From Aquabacterium sp029268225 (lineage in GTDB: Bacteria; Pseudomonadota; Gammaproteobacteria; Burkholderiales; Burkholderiaceae_C), in the NCBI RefSeq assembly GCF_037482285.1, contig NZ_JBBEYB010000004.1, forward strand, positions 62,001 through 126,000: a DNA stretch of 64,000 bases, read 5' to 3'. A program made the translations under genes and the position numbers. Below are positions 8,419 through 16,684 of the stretch, one piece after another. Position 1 is the first letter of the stretch; each line of letters opens with the position of its first letter. The notes below the pieces were generated by a model. It was not told the origin of the DNA and did no database searches. It saw nothing but the letters and a program-made list of their open reading frames with translations.

Positions 8419-9126
8419 TCAGGATTCGGCGTTCAACTGCGCCAGCCGCTCTGGCGTACCCACATCGACCCAAGGGCCGGTGTACAGCTGGCCGCTCAAG
8501 CGGCCGGCGTCGATGGCCCGCTCCAGGCAAGGGCGCAGCGCCGCCTTCTCGCCGGGCTGGATGCCCTCGACCATGGCCGGGCGGTACAGACCGATGGTGG
8601 AGTAGGTGTAAGCCGGTGTGCCTGCGGCGGCCTGATCCTTGCGTTGCACGAGCCCCTCTGCGGTGAGGGCAAAGTCGCCCTGCGGTACGTGGGGCGGGTT
8701 GGGCACCAACCACATCCGACCCCAGTCCGTGCTGTTCACAAAGGCCTGCGCGGCGCCGGCCTCAAACTGGAAGCCCGGCACGAACACATCGCCGGCCAAC
8801 ACCCAGTAGGCTTCACCCAGCAAGGGCAGGGCCTGGGCCATGCCACCAGCGGTCTCCAGGGCGCCGCCGTGATCGCGCCCTTCCATCGAGTAGCAGATGC
8901 GCAGACCCCAGCGCGAGCCATCGCCCAGCGCCGCCGGGAACTGTTCTTCGAGGTGGGCGGTGTTGATCACCACGTCGCGTACCCCGTCGCGTGCCAATGC
9001 TTCCAGGTGCCACACGATGAGTGGCTTGCCTTGCACCGCCAGCAGCGGCTTTGGGGTGATGTCGGTGAGTGGGCGCATGCGTTCGCCGCGTCCGGCAGCC
9101 AGGATGAGGGCGGGCAGTTGGCTCAT
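8419..9126 (-). CDS. murU: MurU-like N-acetylmuramate-1-phosphate uridylyltransferase
   Basis: The 235-residue protein started at ATG 9126 opens with ALILAAGRGERMRPLT and TPKPLLAVQGKPL, the signature of sugar-phosphate nucleotidyltransferases. The Mg-binding motif is VLAGDVFVPGF and the C-terminus is GPWVDVGTPERLAQL. Its short length and motif details fit MurU, which makes UDP-MurNAc from MurNAc-1-P in peptidoglycan recycling. The usual partner kinase gene amgK is not adjacent. Instead the gene starts four bases after the stop of the iron transporter ATPase gene, so it probably shares that transcript. Confidence 0.8.
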   Translation of the reverse strand: MSQLPALILAAGRGERMRPLTDITPKPLLAVQGKPLIVWHLEALARDGVRDVVINTAHLEEQFPAALGDGSRWGLRICYSMEGRDHGGALETAGGMAQALPLLGEAYWVLAGDVFVPGFQFEAGAAQAFVNSTDWGRMWLVPNPPHVPQGDFALTAEGLVQRKDQAAAGTPAYTYSTIGLYRPAMVEGIQPGEKAALRPCLERAIDAGRLSGQLYTGPWVDVGTPERLAQLNAES

Positions 9127-9130
9127 GGTG

Positions 9131-10243
9131 TCACTCGGCGGCGTGGGCAAAGGCCACCACGTGACTGAGGTCCAGGCGAATGCCAATCGCTTCACCGATG
9201 GCATGGTCGTGGTGCGAAGGCACGGTGGACAGCACCTCGGTGCCATCGCTCAGGGCCAGGGTGTAGAGAAACTCCGCACCTTTGAACGCCTTGTGCAGCA
9301 CGGTGGCCTTCACCGGGCTGGCGTCGTCATGCACGACGTCGTCGGGGCGCATCAGCACGTCCACCCGGGTGCCGGGGGCGTGGGTCATCACGTCATCGGT
9401 GGCGAACACGGTCTGGTCACCGGTGCTCTGTCCCACGTCCAGCCGCAGGTGATGGTCATCGACCACCACGGCCGGAACGAAGGCTCCTTGGCCCACGAAG
9501 TTGGCGACCCGGCGGTTCGCGGGCTGGTGATACAGACCGTAGGCCGTGTCCCATTGTTGCAGGTGACCGTCGGCCATCACACCGATGACGTCGGCCATCG
9601 CAAAGGCCTCGTGCTGGTCGTGGGTGACGAGCACGGCGGTGGTGTGGGTGGCCTTGAGGATGTCGCGCACCTCGCTGGCCAGTCGCTCGCGCAGGGCCAC
9701 GTCCAGGTTGGAGAAGGGCTCGTCGAGCAACAGCATGCTGGGCTGGGGTGCGAGCGCCCGTGCCAGGGCCACGCGCTGCTGCTGGCCGCCCGACAACTCA
9801 TGCGGGAAGCGCTGCGCGGCATGTGCCAGCCCCACAGTGTCGAGCATCTCGGCCACACGCTGCGCGGCATCGGCGCGACCCTTGAGGCCAAAGCCGACGT
9901 TTTGTGCCACCGTCAGGTGTGGGAACAAAGCGTAGTCCTGGAACACCATGCCGATGCGGCGCTTCTCGGGCGGCGTGATCTGACCGGGCGCGCTGAGCAC
10001 CTGACCAGCCAGCCGGATGGCGCCTGCGCTGATCGGCTCGAAGCCTGCGATGGCGCGCAGGGCCGTGGTCTTGCCGCAGCCCGAGGGGCCCAGCAGGCAG
10101 GCAATGCCCCCCTGGGGCAGCGCAAAGCTCAAGTGCTCGAGGATGGCGCGTTTGCCGTAGCGCAAGGTGACGTCGTCCACGACCAGCCAAGCTTGGCTGG
10201 GATCGGTGACCGGGGGCAGGGCAGAGGAGGCCGAGGCAGGCAT
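9131..10243 (-). CDS. fbpC: Fe(3+) ABC transporter, ATP-binding subunit
   Basis: ATG 10243 gives 370 residues; an upstream in-frame extension to 10321 would overlap the divergent permease gene. Walker A (GPSGCGKTT), the Q-loop region (FQDYALFPHLTV), signature LSGGQQQR, Walker B (LLLDEPF) and the H-loop (VTHDQHEA) are all present. A C-terminal TOBE-like domain of about 110 residues follows. It energises ferric-iron uptake with the permease at 10298 and the binding protein at 12014. It is divergent from the permease across 54 bp that contain a Fur-like sequence. The MurU-like gene follows after four bases. Confidence 0.9.
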   Translation of the reverse strand: MPASASSALPPVTDPSQAWLVVDDVTLRYGKRAILEHLSFALPQGGIACLLGPSGCGKTTALRAIAGFEPISAGAIRLAGQVLSAPGQITPPEKRRIGMVFQDYALFPHLTVAQNVGFGLKGRADAAQRVAEMLDTVGLAHAAQRFPHELSGGQQQRVALARALAPQPSMLLLDEPFSNLDVALRERLASEVRDILKATHTTAVLVTHDQHEAFAMADVIGVMADGHLQQWDTAYGLYHQPANRRVANFVGQGAFVPAVVVDDHHLRLDVGQSTGDQTVFATDDVMTHAPGTRVDVLMRPDDVVHDDASPVKATVLHKAFKGAEFLYTLALSDGTEVLSTVPSHHDHAIGEAIGIRLDLSHVVAFAHAAE

Positions 10244-10273
10244 GAGGCAAACAAATTCGGAAACCGGCAATGA

Positions 10274-10292
10274 AACGATGATAATTCTCAAT
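10274..10292. promoter_or_regulatory. Candidate Fur box between fbpC and fbpB
   Basis: The sequence AACGATGATAATTCTCAAT matches about 11 of 19 positions of the Fur consensus and holds overlapping GATGAT/GATAAT hexamers. It lies in the 54-bp gap between divergent iron-transport genes, a few bases before the fbpB ATG, so bound Fur could block both. Confidence 0.45.
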
Positions 10293-10297
10293 TCACC

Positions 10298-12010
10298 ATG
10301 AAGCCGGCAGTCTCTCCTCATTCTCCTTCCGTTGTGTCCTCCTCTCGGCCGTTTGCTGCGCGCTGGCGGTCAGGGTGGCTCACCGCCTGGGCGGTGCTCG
10401 TTGGGGCCTTGGTGGCCTTGCCGGTGTTGGCGGTCATCAGCCATGTGCTCAGCACGGGCACCAGTGACACCTGGTCGCATCTGGCCTCCACGGTGCTGCC
10501 GGACTACCTGTGGTCCACGCTGTGGCTGTGCCTGGGCGTGGGCTTGGGGACGGCCAGCATGGGTGTCGGCGCGGCCTGGCTGGTGACGCGCTACAACTTC
10601 CCGTTGCGCGGCATGCTGGAGTGGGCCTTGGTGCTGCCCCTGGCCGTGCCCGGCTATGTCATGGCCTACACCTACACCGATCTGCTGCAGTTCGTGGGGC
10701 CGGTGCAGACGGCGTTGCGCGACACCTTTGGCTGGACGCGTGCGGATTACTGGTTCCCTGATGTGCGCTCTCTGGGCGGCGCGGTGATCCTGTTCTCGCT
10801 GGTGCTCTATCCCTATGTCTACATGCTGGCGCGCACGGCGTTTCTGGAGCGGGCTGGCGGCATGCTGGAGGTTGGCCGGTCGCTAGGCTTGGGTCCGTGG
10901 GCCAGCTTTTGGCGCGTGTCGCTGCCGCTGGCGCGTCCCGCCATCGCCGCGGGCGTCTCGCTGGCGCTGATGGAAACCTTGGCCGACTTTGGCGCGGTCT
11001 CCTACTTTGGCGTGCAGACCTTCACCACTGGCATCTACCGGGCGTGGTTCTCGCTGGGTGACCGCGTGGCTGCAGCGCAGTTGTCCACCGCCTTGTTGGG
11101 CTTCGTGATCCTGGTGCTGGCCTTCGAACGCCTGTCACGCGGCCGAGCGCGCTTTCACGACACGACCTTGCGCCGTGCCCGCTTCCAGGCTCGACGTTTG
11201 CGCGGCGTGCGTGCTGCACTGGCCGTTGTCGCCTGCCTGATTCCTTTCGTCACGGGCTTTTTGTTGCCCGCCGGCATCCTGCTGGAGATGGCGATCACCG
11301 AAGGCGACGCTCAATTCGGCGCACGTTTCATCGAGTTGGCGACCAACAGTGTCACCGTCTCAGGTCTGACAGCCTTGATCGCCGTGACCTTGGCCTTGCT
11401 GTTGGGCTATGCCGCCCGTTTGCGGGCCAATTCCTGGGTGGTGCGCAGCGTGCACCGCTTGGGTGGCCTGGGCTATGCGCTGCCGGGGACGGTGATCGCG
11501 GTGGGGGTGCTCATCCCCGTGTCCCGCATCGACAATGTGCTGACGAACTGGTTGACCCACCATTTTGACTGGCAGTCTGGCCTGGTCCTGACGGGGGGGA
11601 TTGCCGGACTGGTGTACGCCTGTGTCGTGCGTTTCCTGACGCCGGCAGTGCAGTCGGTGGATGCGGGCTTGCTCAAAATCACGCCCAGCATGGACAACGC
11701 GGCACGCAGCCTGGGCTTGAGCCCGGCCGCCACATTGCGTCGCGTGCATTTCCCGCTTCTGCGTGGCAGCCTCTTGACCGCGGCCTTGCTGGTGTTCATC
11801 GACGTGATGAAGGAGCTGCCGGCCACGCTGGTGATGCGGCCCTTCAACTTCGACACCCTGGCCACGCAGGCTTACAACCTCGCATCCGACGAGCGCCTGG
11901 CCGAGGCTTCCACCTCGGCTTTGGCCATCGTCGTGGTGGGGCTGCTGCCCCTGATCGTGCTCAGCCGCGAGATCGCCAAAGCCCGCCAGGGCTCTGCGAC
12001 CCCGCACTGA
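10298..12010 (+). CDS. fbpB: Fe(3+) ABC transporter, fused two-domain permease
   Basis: The 570-residue protein has about twelve membrane segments in two MetI-like halves (about residues 60-270 and 340-560). Each half has an EAA loop: EVGRSLGLGPWASFWR near 194 and NAARSLGLSPAATLRR near 467. This duplicated layout is that of FbpB/HitB/SfuB ferric permeases. It forms the channel for iron handed over by the periplasmic binding protein. The gene diverges from fbpC and runs head-on into fbpA, with three bases between the stops. Confidence 0.93.
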   Translation: MKPAVSPHSPSVVSSSRPFAARWRSGWLTAWAVLVGALVALPVLAVISHVLSTGTSDTWSHLASTVLPDYLWSTLWLCLGVGLGTASMGVGAAWLVTRYNFPLRGMLEWALVLPLAVPGYVMAYTYTDLLQFVGPVQTALRDTFGWTRADYWFPDVRSLGGAVILFSLVLYPYVYMLARTAFLERAGGMLEVGRSLGLGPWASFWRVSLPLARPAIAAGVSLALMETLADFGAVSYFGVQTFTTGIYRAWFSLGDRVAAAQLSTALLGFVILVLAFERLSRGRARFHDTTLRRARFQARRLRGVRAALAVVACLIPFVTGFLLPAGILLEMAITEGDAQFGARFIELATNSVTVSGLTALIAVTLALLLGYAARLRANSWVVRSVHRLGGLGYALPGTVIAVGVLIPVSRIDNVLTNWLTHHFDWQSGLVLTGGIAGLVYACVVRFLTPAVQSVDAGLLKITPSMDNAARSLGLSPAATLRRVHFPLLRGSLLTAALLVFIDVMKELPATLVMRPFNFDTLATQAYNLASDERLAEASTSALAIVVVGLLPLIVLSREIAKARQGSATPH

Positions 12011-12013
12011 TCA

Positions 12014-13039
12014 TCAACGCCAGCCAGCGCGGTCGAAAGCCTTCTGAGCCTTGGCGGCGTTGCGGGCCAGATCGCCCACCGGCAAGGTGTCGGGCTTGAA
12101 GGTGCCCAGGGCCTTCAGAGCCGGGTTGTCGATCTTCACCGCGCTCACGGCCGGCCATTCGTTGTTGCCATCGGCAAAATAGGCTTGGGCCTTGTCGCTG
12201 CTCAGGTACTCCAGAAACTTGATCGCGGCGTCACGGTTGGGCGCGGTCTTGATGATGCCTGCCCCCGAGATGTTGATGTGGGTGCCCCAGCTCTTCTGGT
12301 TGGGCCAGGCCACCCCCAAGGATTCGACCACCTTGCGGTCTTCCGGTTTGGTCGAGCGCATCAGGCGGGCCAGGTAGTAGCTGTTCGAGATGGTCACGCC
12401 GCACTCGCCTGCCGCCACCGCCTTGAGCTGATCCGTGTCACCGCCCTTGGGCGCGCGGGCAAAGTTGGCCACCAGGCCACGTGCCCAGTTCTCCGTCTTC
12501 GCTTCGCCTTCATGGGCGATCATGGCCGCCCCCAGCGACAGGTTGTAAGGGTGTGAGCCCGAGCGCACGCACACCTGATCCTTCAGGCGTGGATTGGCCA
12601 GATCGGCGTAGGTCTGCACCCATTCGGCCTTCACGGCGTTCTTGTTGTACGCGATCACGCGGGCGCGGGTCGAAAACGCCACCCAGGTTGGTGTGCGCAA
12701 GTGGGCTGGGATGCGGGCGTTCAGCACCTTCGACTGGATGGGCTGAAACAGGCCGAGGCTGTCTGCAATCTCCAGGCGAGCGGCATCCACGGTGATCAGG
12801 ATGTCGGCTGGCGAGTTGGCACCTTCGTTCTTGATGCGCTCCAGCAGTTCATCTTCCTTGCCATCCAGGCGATTGATCTTGATGCCGGTCTGCTTGGTGA
12901 AGTCGTTGTACAGCGCCTCATCGGTTTGATAGTGGCGTGCCGAGTAGATGTTGAGCACCGCATCGGCGGCGTGGGCAGTGCCCTGGCAGGCCAGCGCGAT
13001 CAAGGTGAGGGCGGCAACGCGGGAGGTCAAACGAGCCAT
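12014..13039 (-). CDS. fbpA: Fe(3+) ABC transporter, periplasmic iron-binding protein
   Basis: The 341-residue protein has a signal peptide (about residues 1-24, ending TAHA/AD) and then VLNIYSARHYQTDEALY, as in FbpA/FutA transferrin-like binding proteins. The paired tyrosines in SNSYYLARLM are the expected iron ligands, with QVCVRSGSHPYN another conserved segment. It captures ferric iron in the periplasm for FbpB/FbpC. Unusually it is on the opposite strand to fbpB and convergent with it, so it has its own promoter. A Fur-like site lies about 65 bp upstream of its start. Confidence 0.94.
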   Translation of the reverse strand: MARLTSRVAALTLIALACQGTAHAADAVLNIYSARHYQTDEALYNDFTKQTGIKINRLDGKEDELLERIKNEGANSPADILITVDAARLEIADSLGLFQPIQSKVLNARIPAHLRTPTWVAFSTRARVIAYNKNAVKAEWVQTYADLANPRLKDQVCVRSGSHPYNLSLGAAMIAHEGEAKTENWARGLVANFARAPKGGDTDQLKAVAAGECGVTISNSYYLARLMRSTKPEDRKVVESLGVAWPNQKSWGTHINISGAGIIKTAPNRDAAIKFLEYLSSDKAQAYFADGNNEWPAVSAVKIDNPALKALGTFKPDTLPVGDLARNAAKAQKAFDRAGWR

Positions 13040-13101
13040 GTGACAGTTTCCTTGGTGTCCGTTGAAGAGGGGCGTGGGTTCACACGCGACATGATTATAA
13101 A

Positions 13102-13120
13102 GATAACAGGAATCATTCGT
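13102..13120 (-). promoter_or_regulatory. Candidate Fur box upstream of fbpA
   Basis: GATAACAGGAATCATTCGT matches 12 of 19 positions of the Fur consensus. It is preceded by ATGATTATAAA, another AT-rich half-site, in an otherwise GC-rich stretch 63 bp upstream of the fbpA start. This fits iron-dependent repression of an iron-uptake gene. Confidence 0.55.
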
Positions 13121-13165
13121 ATTTTCCTGAGTGGATCGCGATCAGGCGAAGAAGGGTGAACGAGT

Positions 13166-13287
13166 CGCACCGAGGTGGTGCATTTGCTTGACTGCGGCGC
13201 TCGCCTGCTGACCTTGTGTGCACCATGGTGGGGTGCTGTATGCCAGAATGTTCGACCCGCTTTTCACCAATGCACCTTGGTGGTGCT
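13166..13287 (+). promoter_or_regulatory. Three NtrC-like sites upstream of gdhA
   Basis: Three dyads resemble the NtrC consensus TGCACC-N5-GGTGCA. CGCACCGAGGTGGTGCA at 13166-13182 and TGCACCTTGGTGGTGCT at 13271-13287 each match 11 of 12 arm positions. TGCACC-N7-GGTGCT at 13219-13237 has wider spacing. The centres are about 54 and 51 bp apart, near five helical turns. The last site ends six bases before the gdhA ATG, which suggests repression as easily as activation. I see no convincing sigma-54 promoter. A weak TTGACT lies at 13188. Confidence 0.5.
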
Positions 13288-13293
13288 CACATC

Positions 13294-14640
13294 ATGAAAA
13301 TTCAGTCGCTGGACAGCTTTCTGAGCCAGGTTGCGGCCCGCAACCCCGGCCAACCCGAATTCCTCCAGGCCGTCACCGAGGTGATGGACAGCCTGTGGCC
13401 CTTCATCGAGCAGAACCCCAAGTACGCCGAGCAGAGTTTGCTGGAGCGACTGGTCGAGCCCGAGCGCATCATCATGTTCCGCGTCTCCTGGGTCGACGAC
13501 CGTGGGCAGGTGCAGGTCAACCGCGGCTACCGCATCCAGCACAGCTCCTCCATCGGTCCTTACAAGGGCGGCATCCGCTTCCACCCTTCGGTGAACCTGT
13601 CCATCCTGAAGTTCCTGGCGTTCGAGCAAACCTTCAAGAATGCGCTGACCACGCTGCCCATGGGCGGTGGCAAGGGTGGCGCGGATTTCGACCCCAAGGG
13701 CAAGAGCCAGGGCGAAATCATGCGCTTCTGCCAGGCCTTCGTCAGCGAGTTGTTCCGCCATGTGGGCGCCGACACGGACGTGCCCGCGGGTGACATCGGT
13801 GTGGGCGGTCGCGAGGTCGGCTACATGGCCGGCATGTACAAGAAGCTCAGCAACCGCGCTGACTGCGTGTTCACCGGCAAGGGCTTGAGCTTTGGCGGCT
13901 CGCTGATCCGTCCGGAAGCCACCGGTTACGGCACCGTCTATTTCGCCGAAGAGATGCTCAAACTCAAGGGGCGCAACTTCGAGGGCATGCGCGTCAGCGT
14001 CTCGGGTTCGGGCAACGTCGCCCAGTACGCCGTCGAGAAGGCCATGGCCCTGGGCGCCAAGGTCGTCACCGTGTCCGACTCCAGCGGCACCGTGTACGAC
14101 GAAGCCGGCTTCACCCCGGCCAAGCTGGCCGAACTGATGGAAGTGAAGAACCACCTCTATGGCCGCGTCGGTGACTATGCCAAGCGCGTGCCTGGTACCG
14201 TGTTCATGGAAGGCGTGCGCCCGTGGAGCATCCCGGTGGACGTTGCCCTGCCTTGCGCGACCCAGAACGAACTGGATGGCAAGGATGCCGAAACCCTGGT
14301 CAAGAACGGTGTCATCTGCGTGGCCGAAGGCGCCAACATGCCCTCCACGCTCGAGGCCGTGCATGTCTTCGAGGGCAACGGCATCTTGTACGCGCCTGGC
14401 AAGGCCTCGAACGCCGGGGGGGTGGCCACCTCCGGTCTGGAGATGAGCCAGAACGCCATCCGCCTGTCCTGGACCCGTGAAGAGGTCGACGCCCGACTGC
14501 TGGGCATCATGCGCAGCATCCATGAGGTGTGCGTGCGTCACGGTCGTCGCGCCGACGGCTCGGTCAGCTACGTCAACGGTGCCAACGTCGGCGGTTTCGT
14601 CAAGGTCGCCGACGCCATGCTGGCACAAGGCGTGATCTGA
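13294..14640 (+). CDS. gdhA: NADP-type glutamate dehydrogenase
   Basis: ATG 13294 (MKIQSLDSFLSQV) gives 448 residues, the size of hexameric GdhA; an earlier in-frame start at 13216 would run through the NtrC-like sites. The glutamate-binding region GGGKGGADFDPKGKS contains the catalytic lysine. The Rossmann nucleotide-binding motif VSGSGNVAQYAVEKA lies near residue 240. It aminates 2-oxoglutarate with ammonium and NADPH, the low-affinity ammonia assimilation route that complements glutamine synthetase/GOGAT (gltB starts at the far end of this window). Confidence 0.96.
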   Translation: MKIQSLDSFLSQVAARNPGQPEFLQAVTEVMDSLWPFIEQNPKYAEQSLLERLVEPERIIMFRVSWVDDRGQVQVNRGYRIQHSSSIGPYKGGIRFHPSVNLSILKFLAFEQTFKNALTTLPMGGGKGGADFDPKGKSQGEIMRFCQAFVSELFRHVGADTDVPAGDIGVGGREVGYMAGMYKKLSNRADCVFTGKGLSFGGSLIRPEATGYGTVYFAEEMLKLKGRNFEGMRVSVSGSGNVAQYAVEKAMALGAKVVTVSDSSGTVYDEAGFTPAKLAELMEVKNHLYGRVGDYAKRVPGTVFMEGVRPWSIPVDVALPCATQNELDGKDAETLVKNGVICVAEGANMPSTLEAVHVFEGNGILYAPGKASNAGGVATSGLEMSQNAIRLSWTREEVDARLLGIMRSIHEVCVRHGRRADGSVSYVNGANVGGFVKVADAMLAQGVI

Positions 14641-14666
14641 TCGCCTGACCAGATCACCCTGAGCCC

Positions 14667-14807
14667 TCAGCGGACCTGTGGCACTTCGCGCAGGTCCGCG
14701 GCGCTCAACTTGAAGGACGCCATCGTGTTCACCAGATGGCGTGCCTGATTGCTCAGGCTCTCCGCAGCCGCGGCACTTTCCTCCACCAGCGCGGCATTTT
14801 GCTGTGT
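14667..14807 (-). pseudogene. C-terminal remnant of a methyl-accepting chemotaxis protein
   Basis: The minus strand encodes TQQNAALVEESAAAAESL and then a short tail ending at a TGA at 14667-14669. TQQNAALVEE...AAAESL is the conserved end of the cytoplasmic signalling helix of chemoreceptors. Upstream the frame passes straight into truncated IS66 sequence, so everything before the last 46 or so residues is missing. No intact receptor exists here. Confidence 0.88.
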
Positions 14808-14815
14808 GGCGGCAT

Positions 14816-15829
14816 GTGCACGTCGTAGAACTTGCGCCGGGCATGGGCCCAGCAGCCGGCCTCGATGATCTCGCCGCTGTCGAACAGCCGGTCGTAGCCC
14901 GCGAAGGCGTCTGCCTGCACGATGCCCTTGAAGCCGGCCAAGTGACGCCTGGGATGCTCGCCTTTGCGATTGGGGGAGTATTGGAACCATACAGCCTGTG
15001 GCCTGGCGTCACCGCTGGCGCGGTCGTCGCGCACATAGGTCCACAATCGCCCAGTGCGTGCCTGTTGACCCTGGCCACCCAGAACCCGGATCGGCGTGTC
15101 GTCGGTGTGGATCTTGGCGGCGGCCAGCACATGACGGCCGATGGCTTGCGTCAAGGGGCTGAGCAACGCAGCCGCTGCACCCACCCAGTCAGCCAGGGTC
15201 GAGCGCTCCAGGTCCACACCCTGGCGGGCATAGATCTGCGAGAGGCGATACAGCGGGGTGTGATCGGCATACTTGCTCACCAGCACATGGGCCAGCAGGC
15301 CGGCGCCGGCCATGCCACGATCGAGCGGACGGCTCGGCGCACTGGCTTGTACGATGCTGTCGCACGCCGGGCAGGCCAGGCGGGGCCGCACATGGCGGAT
15401 GACCTTGAACTGACCGGGCAGGTAGTCGAGCACTTCACTGACGTCTTGGCCAATGGGGCGCAGCGCGTCCAGGCAGGCGCCGCAAGCGCAGCCCGCATCG
15501 GGCGTGTGCACCACGATCTCGCGTGGCAGATGGGCTGGCAAGTCGCGCAGGCCTTGGCGGCTTTTGCGTGAGCGCTTGCGGTTGTTGGCACCACCTTCAG
15601 GCTCGTCGTTGGCCGCTGGTGGCTCCACCGTTGTCGCGGGTGCCAACAGTTCCATCTGTGCGGCCACATCGAGTTGCTCGCTGCTGCGGCCAAAGTGCAT
15701 GCGGCGCAGGTAGGCGATCTCGGTCTTGAGCTTGTCAATCAGCAGCTTGGCATGGGCCAGTTCCTGGCGGCTGTCGCGCAACTGGCGAGACAGCTCGCAG
15801 TGGTCATGCGGGTGCGGATCGTGTGGCAT
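14816..15829 (-). pseudogene. tnpC: IS66 transposase TnpC, truncated at the 3' end
   Basis: About 338 residues remain of a protein normally near 500-530. Present are the N-terminal leucine-zipper-like region (AKLLIDKLKTEIAYLRRMHF), the zinc-finger-like cysteines (CACGACLDALRPIG, RPRLACPACD) and the first two acidic residues of the catalytic triad (KIHTDDTPIRVL, GIVQADAFAGYD). Sequence identity ends after GCWAHARRKFYDVH. The segment with the catalytic glutamate is missing, so the transposase should be inactive. The open frame continues to 14753 only through unrelated chemoreceptor DNA. Confidence 0.9.
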
Positions 15830-15888
15830 GACGATACTGTGCCCAAGGCTCAGCGATCACGCCACGGGGGATGCGATGTCAACCAGAT

Positions 15889-16236
15889 TCAGGCAGCACG
15901 CTCTGGTCGCCAGGTGCGCTCGGGCATGCGCCAGTCGATGCCCTCCAACAGCATCGACAGCTGCGCCGGGCTCAGACTGACCTTGCCGCCATCGGCCTGC
16001 GGCCACACGAAGCGCCCCTTCTCCAGGCGCTTGCTCAGCAGGCAAAGGCCCTGTCCATCCCACCACAGCAGCTTGATGATGTCGCCGCGCCGGCCACGGA
16101 AGACGAAGACATGGCCGCCAAACGGATCCTGCAGCAAGACTTCTTGCGCCACAGCGGCCAGACCATCGAAACCCTTGCGCATGTCGGTGTGGCCAGCGGC
16201 CAGCCAGACGCGGGTGCCCGCTGGCAATCCGATCAT
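15889..16236 (-). CDS. tnpB: IS66 accessory protein TnpB
   Basis: ATG 16236 gives 115 residues beginning MIGLPAGTRVWLAAGHTDMR, followed by KGFDGLAAVAQEVL, DPFGGHVFVFRGRRGD and IIKLLWWDGQGLCLL, the full set of IS66 Orf2 motifs. Its start overlaps the tnpA stop as ATGA, a typical translationally coupled arrangement. The gene looks intact, though the element is broken. Its exact function in transposition is not known. Confidence 0.93.
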   Translation of the reverse strand: MIGLPAGTRVWLAAGHTDMRKGFDGLAAVAQEVLLQDPFGGHVFVFRGRRGDIIKLLWWDGQGLCLLSKRLEKGRFVWPQADGGKVSLSPAQLSMLLEGIDWRMPERTWRPERAA

Positions 16237-16640
16237 GGCAGTGAGCGCAGCACTTGCAGGATGCTGCGCAGATCCTGCGCGGCAAAGCCAGGCGGCAGGC
16301 ACAGGGTGGCGCCATGCATGCTCAGTTCGATGGGCTGCGTCGCTGCCGGCTGTGCAGGCGGTGTATCGGGCTCAATCATCACCGGCAACAGCACTGGTGC
16401 GCGGGCCATGGGCACAGGCCCTGGCGGCAGCCACTTGCGAATCACGTTGGCGTTGATGCCATGGCTCAGGGCAATCGCTGACACCGATGCGCCGGGCATC
16501 AGGCATTGCGCCGCCACCTCGGCCTTGAACTGTTTGCTGTACGTCCGCCGCTTGCGTACACCCACAACGCCTGTCTTGGCGTCTGAGTCTTGTTTTGCGA
16601 TCGCGTCCACCATCTTCTCCATAGTGGACGCGATCTTCAC
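16233..16640 (-). CDS. tnpA: IS66 accessory protein TnpA
   Basis: A 135-residue protein with a helix-turn-helix of the transposase-8 type: RRTYSKQFKAEVAAQCL and then GASVSAIALSHGINANVIRKW near residues 50-70. This is the IS66 Orf1, a DNA-binding accessory protein. It starts 44 bp inside the preserved terminal repeat and overlaps tnpB by four bases. It appears intact. Confidence 0.92.
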   Translation of the reverse strand: MKIASTMEKMVDAIAKQDSDAKTGVVGVRKRRTYSKQFKAEVAAQCLMPGASVSAIALSHGINANVIRKWLPPGPVPMARAPVLLPVMIEPDTPPAQPAATQPIELSMHGATLCLPPGFAAQDLRSILQVLRSLP

Positions 16641-16684
16641 GCCGCCATACAGCCTTGGCTAGAGGGTCGTCGTCGGACGCTTAC

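Larger units (their letters stand above)
14816..16684 (-). mobile_element. Truncated IS66-family insertion sequence
   Basis: The element holds the tnpA, tnpB and tnpC order of IS66. Its tnpA-proximal end is preserved: read on the minus strand from 16684 it begins GTAAGCGTCC, the usual IS66 terminus, just outside the umuC fragment. The other end is lost: tnpC stops matching at about 14816 and runs into a chemoreceptor tail. No second terminal repeat or 8-bp target duplication can be found, so it is an immobile relic unless helped in trans. Confidence 0.88.

Noticed and set aside
13188..13249. Sigma-70 promoter for gdhA (TTGACT at 13188 or CAGAAT at 13244)
   Set aside because: Neither box has a partner at 16-18 bp with acceptable sequence, so the start site remains unknown.
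13264..15132. 622-residue minus-strand open frame opposite gdhA
   Set aside because: It is antisense to gdhA and the IS66 relic and has no recognisable domain; high GC keeps stops rare.
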